DNA of 39,001 bases from Oscillospiraceae bacterium (GCA_015064425.1 SVSF01000003.1:1-39001), one strand, 5' to 3'. Positions 16,254 through 26,542 are shown, numbered from the stretch's first letter. Numbers and translations: made by a program. Notes: generated by a model not told the origin, from the letters alone.

Positions 16254-16646
16254 CTATTTTGCTTCGGAAAGCTCGGTATATATATCGCAAAGCCTTCCGT
16301 AATCGAAATAATTTCCGTCCTTAAGCATGTAGCAATTATGGCTTCCGTCGCTGAACACAAGATCCTCGTCTACGTAGAACACAGCAACAGGAGAACCGTC
16401 AAGATAAAAGGTAACGTTAAATGAACTCGAGATATCTATAACGGCATCTTCGTTCAACTCGGTCTCCATACTTGCGAACATATATAGAAGCTCATCCAAT
16501 ATATCGCCCGCTTCAACGGTCAAAGCTTCCGTATTATATGAATAATATATTTTTGCACTGTCAGCCAAGGGCTCTTCTTTTTTGCAAGAGCAGAGCACGG
16601 TAAAAACAGTCAGAACGCAAAGGGTAAGAGCGAATATTCTTTTCAT
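16254..16646 (-). CDS. Small predicted lipoprotein, unknown function
   Basis: A 130-residue protein with a signal peptide ending in a lipobox-like VLCSC (lipidated cysteine near residue 21 or 19), followed by KKEEPLADSAKIYYSYN. The mature part looks like a small alpha/beta domain (ITFYLDG-like strands, FYVDEDLVFSDGSH). I do not recognise a family. It starts one base after the stop codon of the M29 aminopeptidase gene, so it is translationally coupled to it. No obvious terminator of its own is seen before the convergent rplS terminator. Confidence 0.75.
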   Translation of the reverse strand: MKRIFALTLCVLTVFTVLCSCKKEEPLADSAKIYYSYNTEALTVEAGDILDELLYMFASMETELNEDAVIDISSSFNVTFYLDGSPVAVFYVDEDLVFSDGSHNCYMLKDGNYFDYGRLCDIYTELSEAK

Positions 16647-16647
16647 A

Positions 16648-17874
16648 TCAGAATGCCCAGTTACCTTTCTCGAATATTTTTATTCTCTCCCCGTCCTTTG
16701 TAACGGCGGTAATATCCAGATCCTCGGTACCTATCATAAAGTCCTCGTGAATTATAGAGTCGTTTATACCCTTTTCGGTCTGCTCTTCAAAGCTCATATT
16801 CTCGTAATCCTTAAGGCAATTGGAAAAGCCTCTGCCGAGAGCCAGATGACAAGCTGCATTCTCATCAAAGAGAGTATTGTAGAAAAGGATGCCGCTGTTT
16901 CTTATGGGAGAATCATAGGGTACGAGAGCGCATTCACCGAGATATGCCGAGCCCTCATCCATAGATATCATCTTATTCAGAAGCTCTTCATTCTTTTCGG
17001 CATGAACCTCTACAGCCTTGCCGTCTTCAAATCTGATGCTGAAGTTGTCAATAAGCTCTCCGCGATAGGAAAGAGGCTTGGAGGAATAAACTATTCCCTC
17101 TGCCACACCCCTCTTGGGAGATATAAATACCTCCTCAGAGGGAATGTTTGCGTTGAAATATATATTGCTTCCCAAGGTAGCCTCTCCGCCTGCCATAAAG
17201 AAGGAGTCCTCTATAAGTCCTACTCTGAGATCTGTACCGTTGGATGCCTTGTATTCAAGCGTTTCTATACCGAGAGAATTGAGATATTTGCAGCGGGCGT
17301 CAAGGTCCGCATTATGTCTGTCCCATTCCGCGCAGGGATCGTCATATACTCTTGACGTGGAAAGAATTGCCTCCCAAAGCTTTTCCATAGCGACCGATCT
17401 TCTTTCGCCGGGGAATACCTTTTTTGCCCATGCAGCTCCCGGCACTGCGGCAATACACCACTGATAACGGTTCTCCATTTTATCTCTGTAAGGCTTGATT
17501 ATCTTGTATCTTGCCTGACCTGCCTTGCTGAGCTTGTTCTGATCTACGCCCTTCATTCCGTCGGGATCCTCGGAAACAAGATATATCATGCAAGGAAGCA
17601 CTTCTACACGATGCTTCAGCTTTTCTTCTTCCCATTTTTCTATTTTGCTCATTACAGTGAGAGTCCTGCGCTTTGCGTTTATCTTCTGAAGGGGCTGATG
17701 GTCCCACTCAACGATTACCTTTTTTGCTCCCGCCTTGTAGCATTCCTCGACTACCATACATACGAATTCGGGCTGGTCAAGCTCTGCCAGAATGCAGACC
17801 TCCTGCCCCTTCTGTACGTTGACACCCTTGCGGGCAATAAGTTTCGCATATTTCTTGAGCCTGGTCTTGTTCAT
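16648..17874 (-). CDS. M29-family aminopeptidase
   Basis: A cytoplasmic metal-dependent aminopeptidase (AmpS/aminopeptidase T group). The N-terminus MNKTRLKKYAKLIARKGVNV and the segments VIVEWDHQPL and AAWAKKVFPG are typical. So are GTDLRVGL, the metal-site stretch GGEATLGSNIYFNANIPSEEVF, and the late motifs LGECALVP, NTLFDENAACHLALGRGF and NDSIIHEDFMIG, which carry the Glu/His ligands. Length 408 is normal. GAGGAT precedes the ATG. It is the first gene of a two-gene operon with a small lipoprotein, a partner I cannot explain. Confidence 0.93.
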   Translation of the reverse strand: MNKTRLKKYAKLIARKGVNVQKGQEVCILAELDQPEFVCMVVEECYKAGAKKVIVEWDHQPLQKINAKRRTLTVMSKIEKWEEEKLKHRVEVLPCMIYLVSEDPDGMKGVDQNKLSKAGQARYKIIKPYRDKMENRYQWCIAAVPGAAWAKKVFPGERRSVAMEKLWEAILSTSRVYDDPCAEWDRHNADLDARCKYLNSLGIETLEYKASNGTDLRVGLIEDSFFMAGGEATLGSNIYFNANIPSEEVFISPKRGVAEGIVYSSKPLSYRGELIDNFSIRFEDGKAVEVHAEKNEELLNKMISMDEGSAYLGECALVPYDSPIRNSGILFYNTLFDENAACHLALGRGFSNCLKDYENMSFEEQTEKGINDSIIHEDFMIGTEDLDITAVTKDGERIKIFEKGNWAF

Positions 17875-17911
17875 TTATCTATCCTCTTTCAATTTTTCTA
17901 TATGTATCTAA

Positions 17912-17940
17912 AGAATAACATAAAAAACTCCCGAAATCAA
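17912..17940 (-). promoter_or_regulatory. Promoter of the M29 aminopeptidase operon
   Basis: On the minus strand TTGATT (17940-17935), a 17-bp spacer and TATTCT (17917-17912) with a TGn extension. Confidence 0.55.
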
Positions 17941-18052
17941 TCGATTTGAGTCTTTAGTATCGTTAAATATGCTTTAAAAGGTCAAAGAACGGTTAAAAAA
18001 TCCGACAAGTTCAGTTTGTGAAAGTAAAAAAAGAAAAAATAAACAAAAACTC

Positions 18053-18081
18053 TTGCAATTTGAAAAAACACATGATATAAT
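18053..18081 (+). promoter_or_regulatory. Strong promoter of rpmE
   Basis: TTGCAA (18053-18058), 17-bp spacer, TATAAT (18076-18081) with TGA immediately before it (extended -10). Confidence 0.85.
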
Positions 18082-18126
18082 GGTTTGCAATGTAAAAAAA
18101 TAATCTCAAGCAAAGGAGTGCTAATA

Positions 18127-18330
18127 ATGAAGGACGGAATCCATCCTGATTACAGAGAAGCGACTATTAAGTGCGCATGCGGCGAAGAAGTAGTTACAAA
18201 GTCAACAAAGGGCGACCTCAAGGTTGAAATCTGCTCAAAGTGTCATCCTTTCTTTACAGGCAAGCAGAAGTTTGTCGATGCAGGCGGACGCGTTGATAAG
18301 TTCAAGAAGCGTCTTGAAGCATCTAAGTAA
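18127..18330 (+). CDS. rpmE: 50S ribosomal protein L31, zinc form
   Basis: Ribosomal protein of 67 residues. The zinc ligands of the C+ form are all present: C16, C18 (IKCACGEE) and C36, C39 ([17 protein letters not shown]). The ATG at 18127 is chosen: AAAGGAG lies 8 bases before it and the family starts MKDGIHPDY. The frame is open back to 18085, but that stretch follows the promoter too closely. It has its own strong promoter and terminator. hflX follows without an evident promoter and may depend on read-through. Confidence 0.98.
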   Translation: MKDGIHPDYREATIKCACGEEVVTKSTKGDLKVEICSKCHPFFTGKQKFVDAGGRVDKFKKRLEASK

Positions 18331-18352
18331 TATATTCTTCATAAGATACGAT

Positions 18353-18399
18353 AGGGTGAGTCAACGTGCGGCATAGCTATACGTTGTTCACCCTTTTTT
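18353..18399 (+). terminator. Terminator of rpmE
   Basis: A long stem (AGGGTGA at 18353 with TCACCCT ending at 18394, then CAACGT with ACGTTG across a small internal loop) is followed by six T. Confidence 0.9.
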
Positions 18400-18424
18400 C
18401 ATCCTGATCGGAGTGAAATTAATT

Positions 18425-19702
18425 ATGGACGACAATTTGTTTGAAAAGAGAGATTCCGAAAAAAGACTTAAAGCAGTACTTGTGGGAGTAGTGCTCCAGA
18501 ATGACAAAAGATCGGAAATCGAGGAATCTCTCGAAGAGCTTGAGCGACTTCTTGATACTGCGGGCGGAGACTGCGCTGCAATAATGATACAGTCCCGAAC
18601 TGTCCCAGATGCTGCTACCTATATAGGAAGCGGTAAGATAGGGGAGCTGAAGGAGCTCTGTAAGAACAACTCTGCGGAGCTTGTGGTATTTGACGGAGAG
18701 CTCAGTCCCTCACAGATAAAGAATCTTGAAGCAGATACTGACGTAAGAGTTATAGACAGAAGTATGCTTATACTTGATATTTTTGCTCTTCATGCAGTCA
18801 CCAACGAGGGAAAACTCCAGGTAGAACTGGCTCAGCTTAAATATACCATTCCAAGGCTTACGGGTAAAGGTAAGGAACTGTCTCGCCTCGGAGGAGGTAT
18901 AGGTACAAGAGGTCCCGGTGAAAGTAAACTTGAAACCGACAGACGTCATATATTGCGCCGTATCGCGGCTCTTGAAGAGGAGCTTCGTGAGGTAGAACAG
19001 AACCGCAGCACCCAGAGAAGGGCAAGAGAAAGAGCTGCGGTATTCGGCGTTGCAATTGCGGGATATACCAATGCGGGAAAGTCCACACTGTTAAATAAGC
19101 TTACAGACGCGGGAATACTTGCGGAAAATAAGCTTTTTGCCACTCTTGATCCAACTACAAGAAGATATAGGCTTCCCTCCGGTACGGAGATACTGCTGAC
19201 AGATACGGTCGGCTTTATCAAAAAGCTTCCCCACCAGCTTATAAAAGCTTTCCGCTCTACTCTGGAAGAGGTAAAATATGCAGATGCGGTGATAATACTT
19301 GCGGATGCCTCAGACAGCGGGGTAAGGGAAAAGCTTGAAGTAAGCACGGGGCTCATAGAAGAACTTGAGGCTTCGGGAAAGCCCTTGCTTTACGTATTCA
19401 ACAAATGCGATCTGGTCTCGGATGAAGAAAAGCAATATCTTCCCATATCCAATGATACCGTATATATATCCGCGCTTACGGGAGAGGGGCTTGACAAGCT
19501 TACGGAAAAGCTTGAGGAGCTTGCCTCAGACGGAAAAAGCACCTTGAAGTTCCTTTTTCCTCATTCCGACAGTGCCGGAACGGCAAAGTTATACAAATTC
19601 GGCACCGTTAAGGAAACTGCATACACGGAGGAAGGAACTCTTATTACCGCCACCGTGGATGCCAAGCTCAAAGGGCAGCTTGAAAAATATATTTTGAAAT
19701 AA
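18425..19702 (+). CDS. hflX: GTPase HflX
   Basis: Ribosome-associated GTPase that splits or rescues stalled ribosomes. The N-terminal HflX domain includes YIGSGKIGELKEL and DGELSPSQIKNLE, then LDIFALHAVTNEGKLQVELAQL and the glycine-rich loop SRLGGGIGTRGPGESKLETD. The G domain has the P-loop GYTNAGKSTLLNKL, DTVGFI and NKCD. The C-terminal domain is short. ATG 18425 is preferred, with GGAG 11 bases before it. An in-frame GTG at 18413 overlaps that ribosome binding site. It is 11 bases upstream of yigZ, so the two form an operon. Confidence 0.97.
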   Translation: MDDNLFEKRDSEKRLKAVLVGVVLQNDKRSEIEESLEELERLLDTAGGDCAAIMIQSRTVPDAATYIGSGKIGELKELCKNNSAELVVFDGELSPSQIKNLEADTDVRVIDRSMLILDIFALHAVTNEGKLQVELAQLKYTIPRLTGKGKELSRLGGGIGTRGPGESKLETDRRHILRRIAALEEELREVEQNRSTQRRARERAAVFGVAIAGYTNAGKSTLLNKLTDAGILAENKLFATLDPTTRRYRLPSGTEILLTDTVGFIKKLPHQLIKAFRSTLEEVKYADAVIILADASDSGVREKLEVSTGLIEELEASGKPLLYVFNKCDLVSDEEKQYLPISNDTVYISALTGEGLDKLTEKLEELASDGKSTLKFLFPHSDSAGTAKLYKFGTVKETAYTEEGTLITATVDAKLKGQLEKYILK

Positions 19703-19713
19703 GGAGCCTTTGT

Positions 19714-20349
19714 ATGGAAGGATCTCGTAACCTTGCCTACGTTACGGTAGCCCGCGAAGCAAAAGCGGAACTTGAAATAAAAAAATCCGTCTTCATTGCC
19801 CATATCGCCCACGTAGAGAGCGAAGAGGAGGCAATGGATTTTGTCAACGCTATAAAGTCGGAACACAGAGACGCCAGACATAACGTATGGGCGTATCTTT
19901 TAAACGGAGGTGCTACCGCAAGAATGTCCGACGACGGAGAACCGCAGGGTACGGGAGGAGTTCCCGTGCTTGACGTTATAAAAAAGGGCGGCTTTACCGA
20001 TGCTGTGATCGTTGTGACGAGATATTTCGGAGGCATACTTTTGGGAGCCGGAGGACTGATACGCGCATACTCGGGAGCCGCACGACTTGCGGTGGAAGAA
20101 GCGGGACTTGCTTCTTTTGTGCCTTACACGGTATTCTCTGTAAAGGTATCCTATTCCGATCACGGCAAAATAGAGAACGACTACAAAAAATACGGCGTCC
20201 TATGCGACGGCACGGAATATTCCGACTCCGTCCTTTTGAACCTTGCCGTAAAAAGCGAAAACTACGAAAAATATTCGGAATACATAAAAGAGCTGGGCAA
20301 CGGAAAATATGAGTGCTCCGTTAAGGGGACAAGATACGGTGCCGTGTAA
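19714..20349 (+). CDS. yigZ: YigZ/IMPACT family protein
   Basis: A conserved cytoplasmic protein of the YigZ (UPF0029/IMPACT N-terminal) family with no settled bacterial function. The signature runs EIKKSVFIAHIAHVESEEEA, then RDARHNVWAYLL, MSDDGEPQGTGGVPVLDVI and VVTRYFGGILLGAGGLIRAYSG (split here into shorter pieces). It has the usual C-terminal ferredoxin-like domain of about 65 residues. Length 211 is normal. AAGGAG lies 8 bases before the ATG, immediately after hflX. Confidence 0.95.
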   Translation: MEGSRNLAYVTVAREAKAELEIKKSVFIAHIAHVESEEEAMDFVNAIKSEHRDARHNVWAYLLNGGATARMSDDGEPQGTGGVPVLDVIKKGGFTDAVIVVTRYFGGILLGAGGLIRAYSGAARLAVEEAGLASFVPYTVFSVKVSYSDHGKIENDYKKYGVLCDGTEYSDSVLLNLAVKSENYEKYSEYIKELGNGKYECSVKGTRYGAV

Positions 20350-20384
20350 AAAAATAAAATAAAAAAGAACAGAAAAAAGGTTTT

Positions 20385-20413
20385 TTGATTTTTTCTGCGT
20401 ATATTAGTATAAA
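20385..20413 (+). promoter_or_regulatory. Promoter of dgt-dnaG-rpoD
   Basis: TTGATT (20385-20390), 17-bp spacer, TATAAA (20408-20413), about 55 bases before the dgt start. Confidence 0.7.
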
Positions 20414-20466
20414 ATAGGATAATAAAGCTTATTTCAGCGGAAACTACCCTGTGAAAGGAGAAGCTT

Positions 20467-21477
20467 TTGGAAAAGAAAATCGTTGACCTTCTTATTGAAA
20501 GAGAGGAGTCCTATCTGTCGCCCTATGCCACCCATACGAGGGATACAAGAGGCAGGGACAAGCTGATTTCTCCCGACGATATAAGAACGGAGTACCAAAG
20601 AGACAGAGACAGAATAATACACAGTAAGGCCTTCAGAAGGCTTATGCACAAGACTCAGGTATTCCTATCTCCCGAAGCGGATCACTACCGCACCAGACTC
20701 ACTCACACCTTAGAGGTAACACAGATAGCCCGTACCATAGCAAGAGCACTGCATATGAACGAGGATCTCTGCGAAGCAATAGGACTTGGTCACGACCTTG
20801 GACATACACCCTTCGGTCATGCAGGTGAAAGAGTTCTCAGAAGGTGCTTTGATCCGGAATTTTCTCACAATAAGCAAAGTGTAAGAGTTGTTGAAAAGCT
20901 TGAAAACGACGGTGAGGGACTCAATCTCTGCCTTGAGGTAAAAGAAGGTATATACACGCATACCTGGGGCTACAAGCCAAACACTCCGGAAGGAAAGATA
21001 GTTCAGTTTGCCGATAAGATAGCATACATAAATCACGATATAGACGATGCCTGCAGAGCAGGTATCCTTCACCGCGAGGACATTCCAGAGGACATAAGAT
21101 GTATTCTAGGAAATACCCACGGTGACAGAATAGACTCTATGGTCTCAAGTATAATAAGAGCCAGCTTCGAAAGTCCGGAGATCACTATGGAAAAAGAAGT
21201 ATCCGATGCCACGATGAAGCTGAGAGATTTTCTTTTCTCCAACGTGTATACCAATCCCATTGCAAAGGGTGAGGAGGGACGCGCCGAGGAAATGCTTCTT
21301 AAGATATACGATCATTTTATCCGTTTCCCCGAAGAAATGCCTAAGGAGTACGTAAACATCGCCGAAGAGGAAGGTGTGGAGCGTGCCGTGGCTGATTACG
21401 TTTCGTGCATGACGGACAGATATGCCATAAATCTGTTCAAGAGAATATTTATACCCGAGGTATGGACAAAACTTTAA
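20467..21477 (+). CDS. dgt: Deoxyguanosinetriphosphate triphosphohydrolase-like protein
   Basis: HD-domain enzyme that hydrolyses dNTPs to deoxynucleoside and triphosphate. The HD metal motif is complete: H80 in RLTHTLEV, H109 and D110 in GLGHDLGHTPFGHAGE, and D in FADKIAYINHDIDDA. The N-terminal QRDRDRIIHSKAFRRL is typical of the short dGTPase-like group, and the 336-residue length fits. The start is TTG at 20467 with AAAGGAG 5 bases before it; no ATG suits. It begins the dgt-dnaG-rpoD cluster common in Clostridia, linking nucleotide pools, priming and sigma factor. Confidence 0.95.
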   Translation: MEKKIVDLLIEREESYLSPYATHTRDTRGRDKLISPDDIRTEYQRDRDRIIHSKAFRRLMHKTQVFLSPEADHYRTRLTHTLEVTQIARTIARALHMNEDLCEAIGLGHDLGHTPFGHAGERVLRRCFDPEFSHNKQSVRVVEKLENDGEGLNLCLEVKEGIYTHTWGYKPNTPEGKIVQFADKIAYINHDIDDACRAGILHREDIPEDIRCILGNTHGDRIDSMVSSIIRASFESPEITMEKEVSDATMKLRDFLFSNVYTNPIAKGEEGRAEEMLLKIYDHFIRFPEEMPKEYVNIAEEEGVERAVADYVSCMTDRYAINLFKRIFIPEVWTKL

Positions 21478-21501
21478 ATATCCGAGAAAGGGGGTTCCCG
21501 T

Positions 21502-23253
21502 ATGATAGACGCCGCATTTATTGAAGAAATAAAATACCGCAATCCTATTGAGGACGTTATATCCTCATACGTCAAGCTTCAAAAGGGCGGTTCGAATCTT
21601 GTGGGTCTCTGCCCTTTCCACAGTGAAAAAACGGGGTCGTTTACCGTATTTCCCAACAGTCGCAACTTTTATTGCTTCGGCTGCAATGCTGGCGGAGATG
21701 TTATCACCTTCATTATGAAGGCGGAGAATCTTGACTACCCCTCTGCAGTGGAGTTTCTGGCAAAAAGAGCAGGACTTCAGATGCCCGACGATAACGAGAA
21801 AAGACCCGGAGACGGCATAACGAAAGAAAGGCTCTGGCAAATGAACAAGGATGCCGCCCGCTTCTTTTACGATTGCTTTGAAAAAAACGAAAACGCGAAA
21901 ACCTATTTTTACAATAAAAGACAGCTCTCCGTTCAGACAGTACGGAGATTCGGACTCGGATACGCTCCTGACGGCTTCGGCGCACTGACTGACCATATGC
22001 ATAAGCTCGGATATAACGATGCTGAACTTGTAGCGGGATTTTTGTGCGGAATAAGTGAAAAAACGGGTCGTACATATGACAAATTCCGTAACAGAGTAAT
22101 GTTTCCCATAATTGACGTATACGGAAATATCATTGCCTTCGGAGGAAGAGTTCTTGACGATTCGCTTCCCAAGTACCTCAATTCCTCGGATACAAGGATC
22201 TTCAAGAAGAGTCGTAACCTTTTTGCACTTAACTATGCAAAAAACAACTGCTCCGAATGCTTCATCCTATGCGAGGGATATATGGATGTTATCGCCCTTC
22301 ACGAGGCGGGCTTCACCAATGCCGTTGCGACTTTGGGTACCGCTCTCACTCCCGATCAGGCAAGAATAATGAAACGCTATACGGACAAGGTAATAATATC
22401 CTACGACGGAGACGAAGCAGGTCAAAGAGCGGCAAACCGTGCGTTTCAGCTTTTAAGCGAAGCGGGGCTCCAGACCCGAATATTGCAGTACGAGGGTGCA
22501 AAGGATCCCGACGAATACATAAAAAAATTCGGTGCGGATAAATTCCGTCAGGTGTTGAACGGCAGCCGCACAGAGTTTGAATATAAGCTTGAAAAAATAC
22601 TTAAAGAGCACGACATATCCTCTGCGGAAGGAAAGATAAAAGCGGCAGAAGAGGCTTGTAAATTTATTTCCGGAGTCTCCTCCGCAGTAGAAAGAGACGT
22701 TTATCTTGTAAAATCCGCAGAAGCTCTCTCTATTCCCAAAGAAAGTCTCGCATTAGACGTTAGAAGACTTATTAAAAAGCGCCAGGCAACCGAGAAACGG
22801 GGAGAGACCAAGCGCCTTATTAACGTAATGGAAAGATCTGCGGGAGAGGTAAGACACAGCCCTGCCTCTGCGGCAAATATGAAGGCTTTGCGTGCCGAGC
22901 AAGCTATCCTGGGTATGCTTATACTCTATCCTGAGCTTTATACGGATCTACTCCGTAAGGGTGAAAGTCTTGAAGCATCCGACTTCGTCACCGATTTCAA
23001 CAAAAAGGTGGCAGAGGCGCTTATACCGCCAATAAAAGAAGGAACGCCTTTTGACCACGGTATGCTGGGGGAGATATTTGACGAGGAGTCGATGGGACGT
23101 ATAACCCGTATGATAATCGACAGGGAGAAGCTGGGAAACAACGATATAGGCGTGTTTTACGACTGCGTCCTCGCTTTGAAGAAAGAAAAACACTCCCGCG
23201 TCTCCAGCATAGAGGACATTCTTAATATGCAAAGAAATAAATTAAATAAATAA
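21502..23253 (+). CDS. dnaG: DNA primase
   Basis: Makes RNA primers at the replication fork. The N-terminal CHC2 zinc finger reads [14 protein letters not shown] and [11 protein letters not shown]. The catalytic core follows, with the TOPRIM metal motifs [23 protein letters not shown] and [15 protein letters not shown]. The C-terminal helicase-binding domain spans roughly residues 455-583. Length 583 is normal. The ribosome binding site AAAGGGGG lies before the ATG, 24 bases after dgt. Confidence 0.98.
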   Translation: MIDAAFIEEIKYRNPIEDVISSYVKLQKGGSNLVGLCPFHSEKTGSFTVFPNSRNFYCFGCNAGGDVITFIMKAENLDYPSAVEFLAKRAGLQMPDDNEKRPGDGITKERLWQMNKDAARFFYDCFEKNENAKTYFYNKRQLSVQTVRRFGLGYAPDGFGALTDHMHKLGYNDAELVAGFLCGISEKTGRTYDKFRNRVMFPIIDVYGNIIAFGGRVLDDSLPKYLNSSDTRIFKKSRNLFALNYAKNNCSECFILCEGYMDVIALHEAGFTNAVATLGTALTPDQARIMKRYTDKVIISYDGDEAGQRAANRAFQLLSEAGLQTRILQYEGAKDPDEYIKKFGADKFRQVLNGSRTEFEYKLEKILKEHDISSAEGKIKAAEEACKFISGVSSAVERDVYLVKSAEALSIPKESLALDVRRLIKKRQATEKRGETKRLINVMERSAGEVRHSPASAANMKALRAEQAILGMLILYPELYTDLLRKGESLEASDFVTDFNKKVAEALIPPIKEGTPFDHGMLGEIFDEESMGRITRMIIDREKLGNNDIGVFYDCVLALKKEKHSRVSSIEDILNMQRNKLNK

Positions 23254-23279
23254 GCTGTAAAAGCGAAAGGAAAGAAAAT

Positions 23280-24377
23280 ATGGCAGAAAACGAAAACAAA
23301 GTCGACATTAACGAACTGCTTGAACGAGGCAAAGCAAAGGGGCAGCTTCAGAGCAGTGAGGTAATGGAAGTTCTCGATTCGGCGGATTACGACATCGATC
23401 AGGTAGAAAAGTTTTACGAGACCGCTGAAAACCTCGGTATAGAAATAACCGGATATATGAATTCGAGCGAATTTCAGGAGATCGAAAACGAGGTAGAACA
23501 GCTTGAAAGCGCAGAGGATATGGAAAAAATGCTCGCGCTCGAAGGTCTTGCAATAGACGACCCCGTAAGAATGTATCTCAAGGAGATCGGTAAGGTATCC
23601 CTTCTAAGCACAGAAAGAGAACTTGAATTGGCTGAAAGAATGAGTAACGGTGACGAGGCGGCAAAAAACGAGCTCGTTGAATCCAACCTCCGTCTCGTTG
23701 TAAGTATTGCAAAGAGATACGTAGGTAAGGGAATGTTCTTCCTTGACCTTATTCAGGAGGGTAACCTTGGACTTATGAAGGCAGTTGACAAGTTCGACTA
23801 CAACAAGGGCTACAAATTCTCCACATACGCTACATGGTGGATAAGACAGGCAATAACCAGAGCCATTGCCGATCAGGCAAGAACCATCAGAATTCCCGTT
23901 CATATGGTGGAAACCATACACAAGGTATCGAGAATACAGCGTCAACTTCTCCAGAAGCTGGGACATGAGGCGTCCGTTGACGAGATCGCCCAGGAAATGG
24001 GTATGTCCGTAGATAAAGTAAGAGAGATCATCAAGATATCTCAGGATCCCGTTTCTCTTGAAATGCCTATAGGCGAAGAAGAGGACAGCCATCTCGGAGA
24101 CTTTATTGAGGACCAGGATTCTCCCGCTCCCGCAGAGCAGGCATCGTACATGCTTCTTCGTGAACAGCTCAACGAGGTATTACACACTCTTACTCCTCGT
24201 GAGGAGCACGTACTCAAGCTCCGCTTCGGACTTGATGACGGAAGGCCCCGTACTCTTGAAGAGGTGGGAAAAGTGTTTAATATCACCCGTGAGAGAATAC
24301 GTCAGATAGAAGCAAAGGCCCTGAGAAAGCTCCGCCATCCCAGCAGGTCCAAGAGACTCAGAGACTATCTGGATTAA
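23280..24377 (+). CDS. rpoD: Primary sigma factor RpoD (SigA)
   Basis: Housekeeping sigma factor that recognises the TTGACA/TATAAT promoters seen throughout the window. Region 1.2 starts at [14 protein letters not shown]. Region 2 contains [20 protein letters not shown] and the -10 recognition helix [18 protein letters not shown]. Region 3 follows, and region 4 ends with the -35 helix [20 protein letters not shown], then [19 protein letters not shown] reduced region 1.1 fills the first 90 residues. Length 365 is typical for Clostridia. AAAGGAAAG precedes the ATG, 26 bases after dnaG. No clear terminator was found in the 145 bases before the next promoter. Confidence 0.99.
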   Translation: MAENENKVDINELLERGKAKGQLQSSEVMEVLDSADYDIDQVEKFYETAENLGIEITGYMNSSEFQEIENEVEQLESAEDMEKMLALEGLAIDDPVRMYLKEIGKVSLLSTERELELAERMSNGDEAAKNELVESNLRLVVSIAKRYVGKGMFFLDLIQEGNLGLMKAVDKFDYNKGYKFSTYATWWIRQAITRAIADQARTIRIPVHMVETIHKVSRIQRQLLQKLGHEASVDEIAQEMGMSVDKVREIIKISQDPVSLEMPIGEEEDSHLGDFIEDQDSPAPAEQASYMLLREQLNEVLHTLTPREEHVLKLRFGLDDGRPRTLEEVGKVFNITRERIRQIEAKALRKLRHPSRSKRLRDYLD

Positions 24378-24521
24378 TATAAATACTCGAGGTCCGGGAT
24401 TTTATTCACAAGTTTGTCACACATTCGGCTTCTTCTTAGGCAATATCGTACAAAGAAAAATTTCCCGTTTGTGTAAATAGCCAAAAGTTCCCCGCAAGGA
24501 GTCTAATAAAAGCTTTTTTTC

Positions 24522-24550
24522 TTGACATATCGGGGACTTTAGTGTAAAAT
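24522..24550 (+). promoter_or_regulatory. Near-consensus promoter of the solute-binding lipoprotein gene
   Basis: TTGACA (24522-24527), 17-bp spacer, TAAAAT (24545-24550). An imperfect inverted repeat, AAAGTTCCCCG (24484-24494) with CGGGGACTTT (24531-24540), surrounds the -35 box and could be an operator. The rest of 24378-24520 shows nothing else recognisable. Confidence 0.8.
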
Positions 24551-24619
24551 TATAAGAGTCTATATAATATTATTATATAATAAATAACCATCGCGTTTTT
24601 TATTAGGGGGAAAAGACCA

Positions 24620-26488
24620 ATGAAAAAAAGAATATTAAGTTTCTTGTTGTGTATTCTTCTCGTAGTACCCTGCGTATTTGGGTTCACCGGATGCTCCGAA
24701 GATGAGGAAGAATATCAGACTGACGAAAACGGCAACATTATCGTAGTTGACGATTCTGCTATAACCCTTACTCTTTACGGTATCAAGAACGAAGGTACCA
24801 CCGATGCAGCTATCGAAAGAGTTGAAGCAGCTATCAACGAGATGACAAAATCTCAGTTCAGTATTCAGATCGACCTTAGGCTCTTCGAAGAGGACGAATA
24901 CTATGCGAAGCTTGAAACCGCTCTTGAAACATCTTACATAGAAAAAGAAGAGCTTGAAAAGGAAAAAGAAACAGAGACCGAAGCTGCTAGCGGAGACGAG
25001 ACAGAGACCGAGACCGAAAAGCAGTCCGTTGAGACCTTCATCAACGCAAACGGACTTCCCGAGATCGTTTACCCCAAGGCAGGCGAAAATCAGGTAGATA
25101 TCTTCCTCGTTACAAGTGCAGATAAGATCACAGACTACGATATAAACGGTTGGCTCAGCGACCTTACCACTTTTATGTCCGGCAGCGGTTCCGTTCTTAA
25201 CAGTTATATCAATCCCAACGTACTTAAGGCAGGCAAGGGCATTGATGGTGCTATCAAGTCCATTCCCAATAACGGAGTTATCGGAGAATATACATATCTT
25301 CTCGTAAACAAAGAGCTTGCAGATAAGTACTACTACGATGCACAGAGCTTCTCCGATTTCCTTACCTTCAAGGCATTCCTTGATGACGTAATGGCTGAGG
25401 AAACAGAAGACTATCTCTGGATGCTTAATGAGCCCGATGAAAGACTCGACATTCCCGTAGACGGAACATTCTACGGCCACCACCTTACAGCTACCGGCGA
25501 TAACGTATACTCCAGCGAAATGGCTAACGTTGTTCTCGGTGACAGAAACATCGAAAGACTTATTCTCATAAACGATTTACTTAAAACTGGCAATCTCAAG
25601 TACGGCGATATCGAAGACTATCCTGACCAGAAGATCGCTACAGCATTCGTCAAGGGAAGCCGCCTTATGGCTGAAAAGTACTCAGACGAATACTACACTG
25701 TTATTTACAATGCTCCCTTAGCAAATGACGATACAACTCTCGACGCTATGTATGCACTCAGTTCAACTTGTGCAAGTCCTGCAAGAGCATATGACATACT
25801 TAAGCTTCTTGCGACAAGTAAAGAGTTTATAAATCTTTTGGCTTACGGTATAGAAGGTGTTGACTACGAGATAAAGGACGGAATAGTTACAAAGCTTAAC
25901 AACGATTATTCCATCAACCTCAGATACTGCGGAAACCAGTTCCTTCTTGAAACTTCCGACGTAATGGATGAAGAGACCTACCAGCTTTCTCTTGATGATT
26001 GGAAGCTCGGCAAAGAGCAGAATCTTGATGCACGTGCAAGCTTATACCTTGGCTTTAAGATAGTTCCCATCACGGAAGAAGAGCTTGAGGAAGAGGGCTT
26101 CGAAGAAGAGACCGAAACCGAAATAGAAACAGAGACTGAGACCGAGGTCGAAAGCACCGAAGAGAACGAAACAGTTGAAGGTATCGAAGGTGAAAGCGAA
26201 TCCGAAACCGAGGGAACGAACAACGGTCCCGTTGTAAGCGAACCCTTTGATAACAAGACTACTGCAGGTATTATCGAAAAGGCACGTGATCTTTACAACA
26301 CAACTATGGAACAGATCGCAGCTATCGAAGAATACGAAGATGAAGAGGGCAATGTAGTAAGCTTTGGCGCACAGCTCAGAAAGCTTAAGATCAAGGTTAT
26401 AAACGATATCAGCGCTACATACTTTATCCACAAGGACATTGAAGGATCTATCGGATACCAGTTCGAACAGTTCCGTCTCCGTGGCTAA
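24620..26488 (+). CDS. Solute-binding lipoprotein with Glu/Thr-rich inserts
   Basis: An extracytoplasmic substrate-binding lipoprotein, most like ABC sugar-binding proteins. The signal peptide ends at a lipobox FTGC with C25. The fold is suggested by AITLTLYGIKNEG near the start, and by IPNNGVIGEYTYLLVNKELADKY and the LLATSKEFINLLAYGIEGVDYE segment typical of these proteins. Two low-complexity Glu/Thr/Ser stretches interrupt it, at about 107-135 and 486-536. The late part (after 540) is helical. No permease or ATPase gene is nearby, so the transporter partner must be elsewhere or the protein is a free-standing binder. It has its own strong promoter, an AGGGGG ribosome binding site and two terminators, which suggests high expression. 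Confidence 0.8.
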   Translation: MKKRILSFLLCILLVVPCVFGFTGCSEDEEEYQTDENGNIIVVDDSAITLTLYGIKNEGTTDAAIERVEAAINEMTKSQFSIQIDLRLFEEDEYYAKLETALETSYIEKEELEKEKETETEAASGDETETETEKQSVETFINANGLPEIVYPKAGENQVDIFLVTSADKITDYDINGWLSDLTTFMSGSGSVLNSYINPNVLKAGKGIDGAIKSIPNNGVIGEYTYLLVNKELADKYYYDAQSFSDFLTFKAFLDDVMAEETEDYLWMLNEPDERLDIPVDGTFYGHHLTATGDNVYSSEMANVVLGDRNIERLILINDLLKTGNLKYGDIEDYPDQKIATAFVKGSRLMAEKYSDEYYTVIYNAPLANDDTTLDAMYALSSTCASPARAYDILKLLATSKEFINLLAYGIEGVDYEIKDGIVTKLNNDYSINLRYCGNQFLLETSDVMDEETYQLSLDDWKLGKEQNLDARASLYLGFKIVPITEEELEEEGFEEETETEIETETETEVESTEENETVEGIEGESESETEGTNNGPVVSEPFDNKTTAGIIEKARDLYNTTMEQIAAIEEYEDEEGNVVSFGAQLRKLKIKVINDISATYFIHKDIEGSIGYQFEQFRLRG

Positions 26489-26507
26489 TTGATAAAAAAG
26501 AGATACA

Positions 26508-26537
26508 AAAAGACCGACTCAACAAAGTCGGTCTTTT
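26508..26537 (+). terminator. Terminator of the solute-binding lipoprotein gene
   Basis: A 12-bp perfect stem (26508-26519 with 26526-26537) with a 6-nt loop ends in a T-tract. Confidence 0.93.
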
Positions 26538-26542
26538 GTTGT

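Noticed and set aside
24635..26431. Minus-strand frames of 282 and 129 codons opposite the solute-binding lipoprotein.
   Set aside because: Composition follows the antisense of an acidic protein; no start signal or homology.
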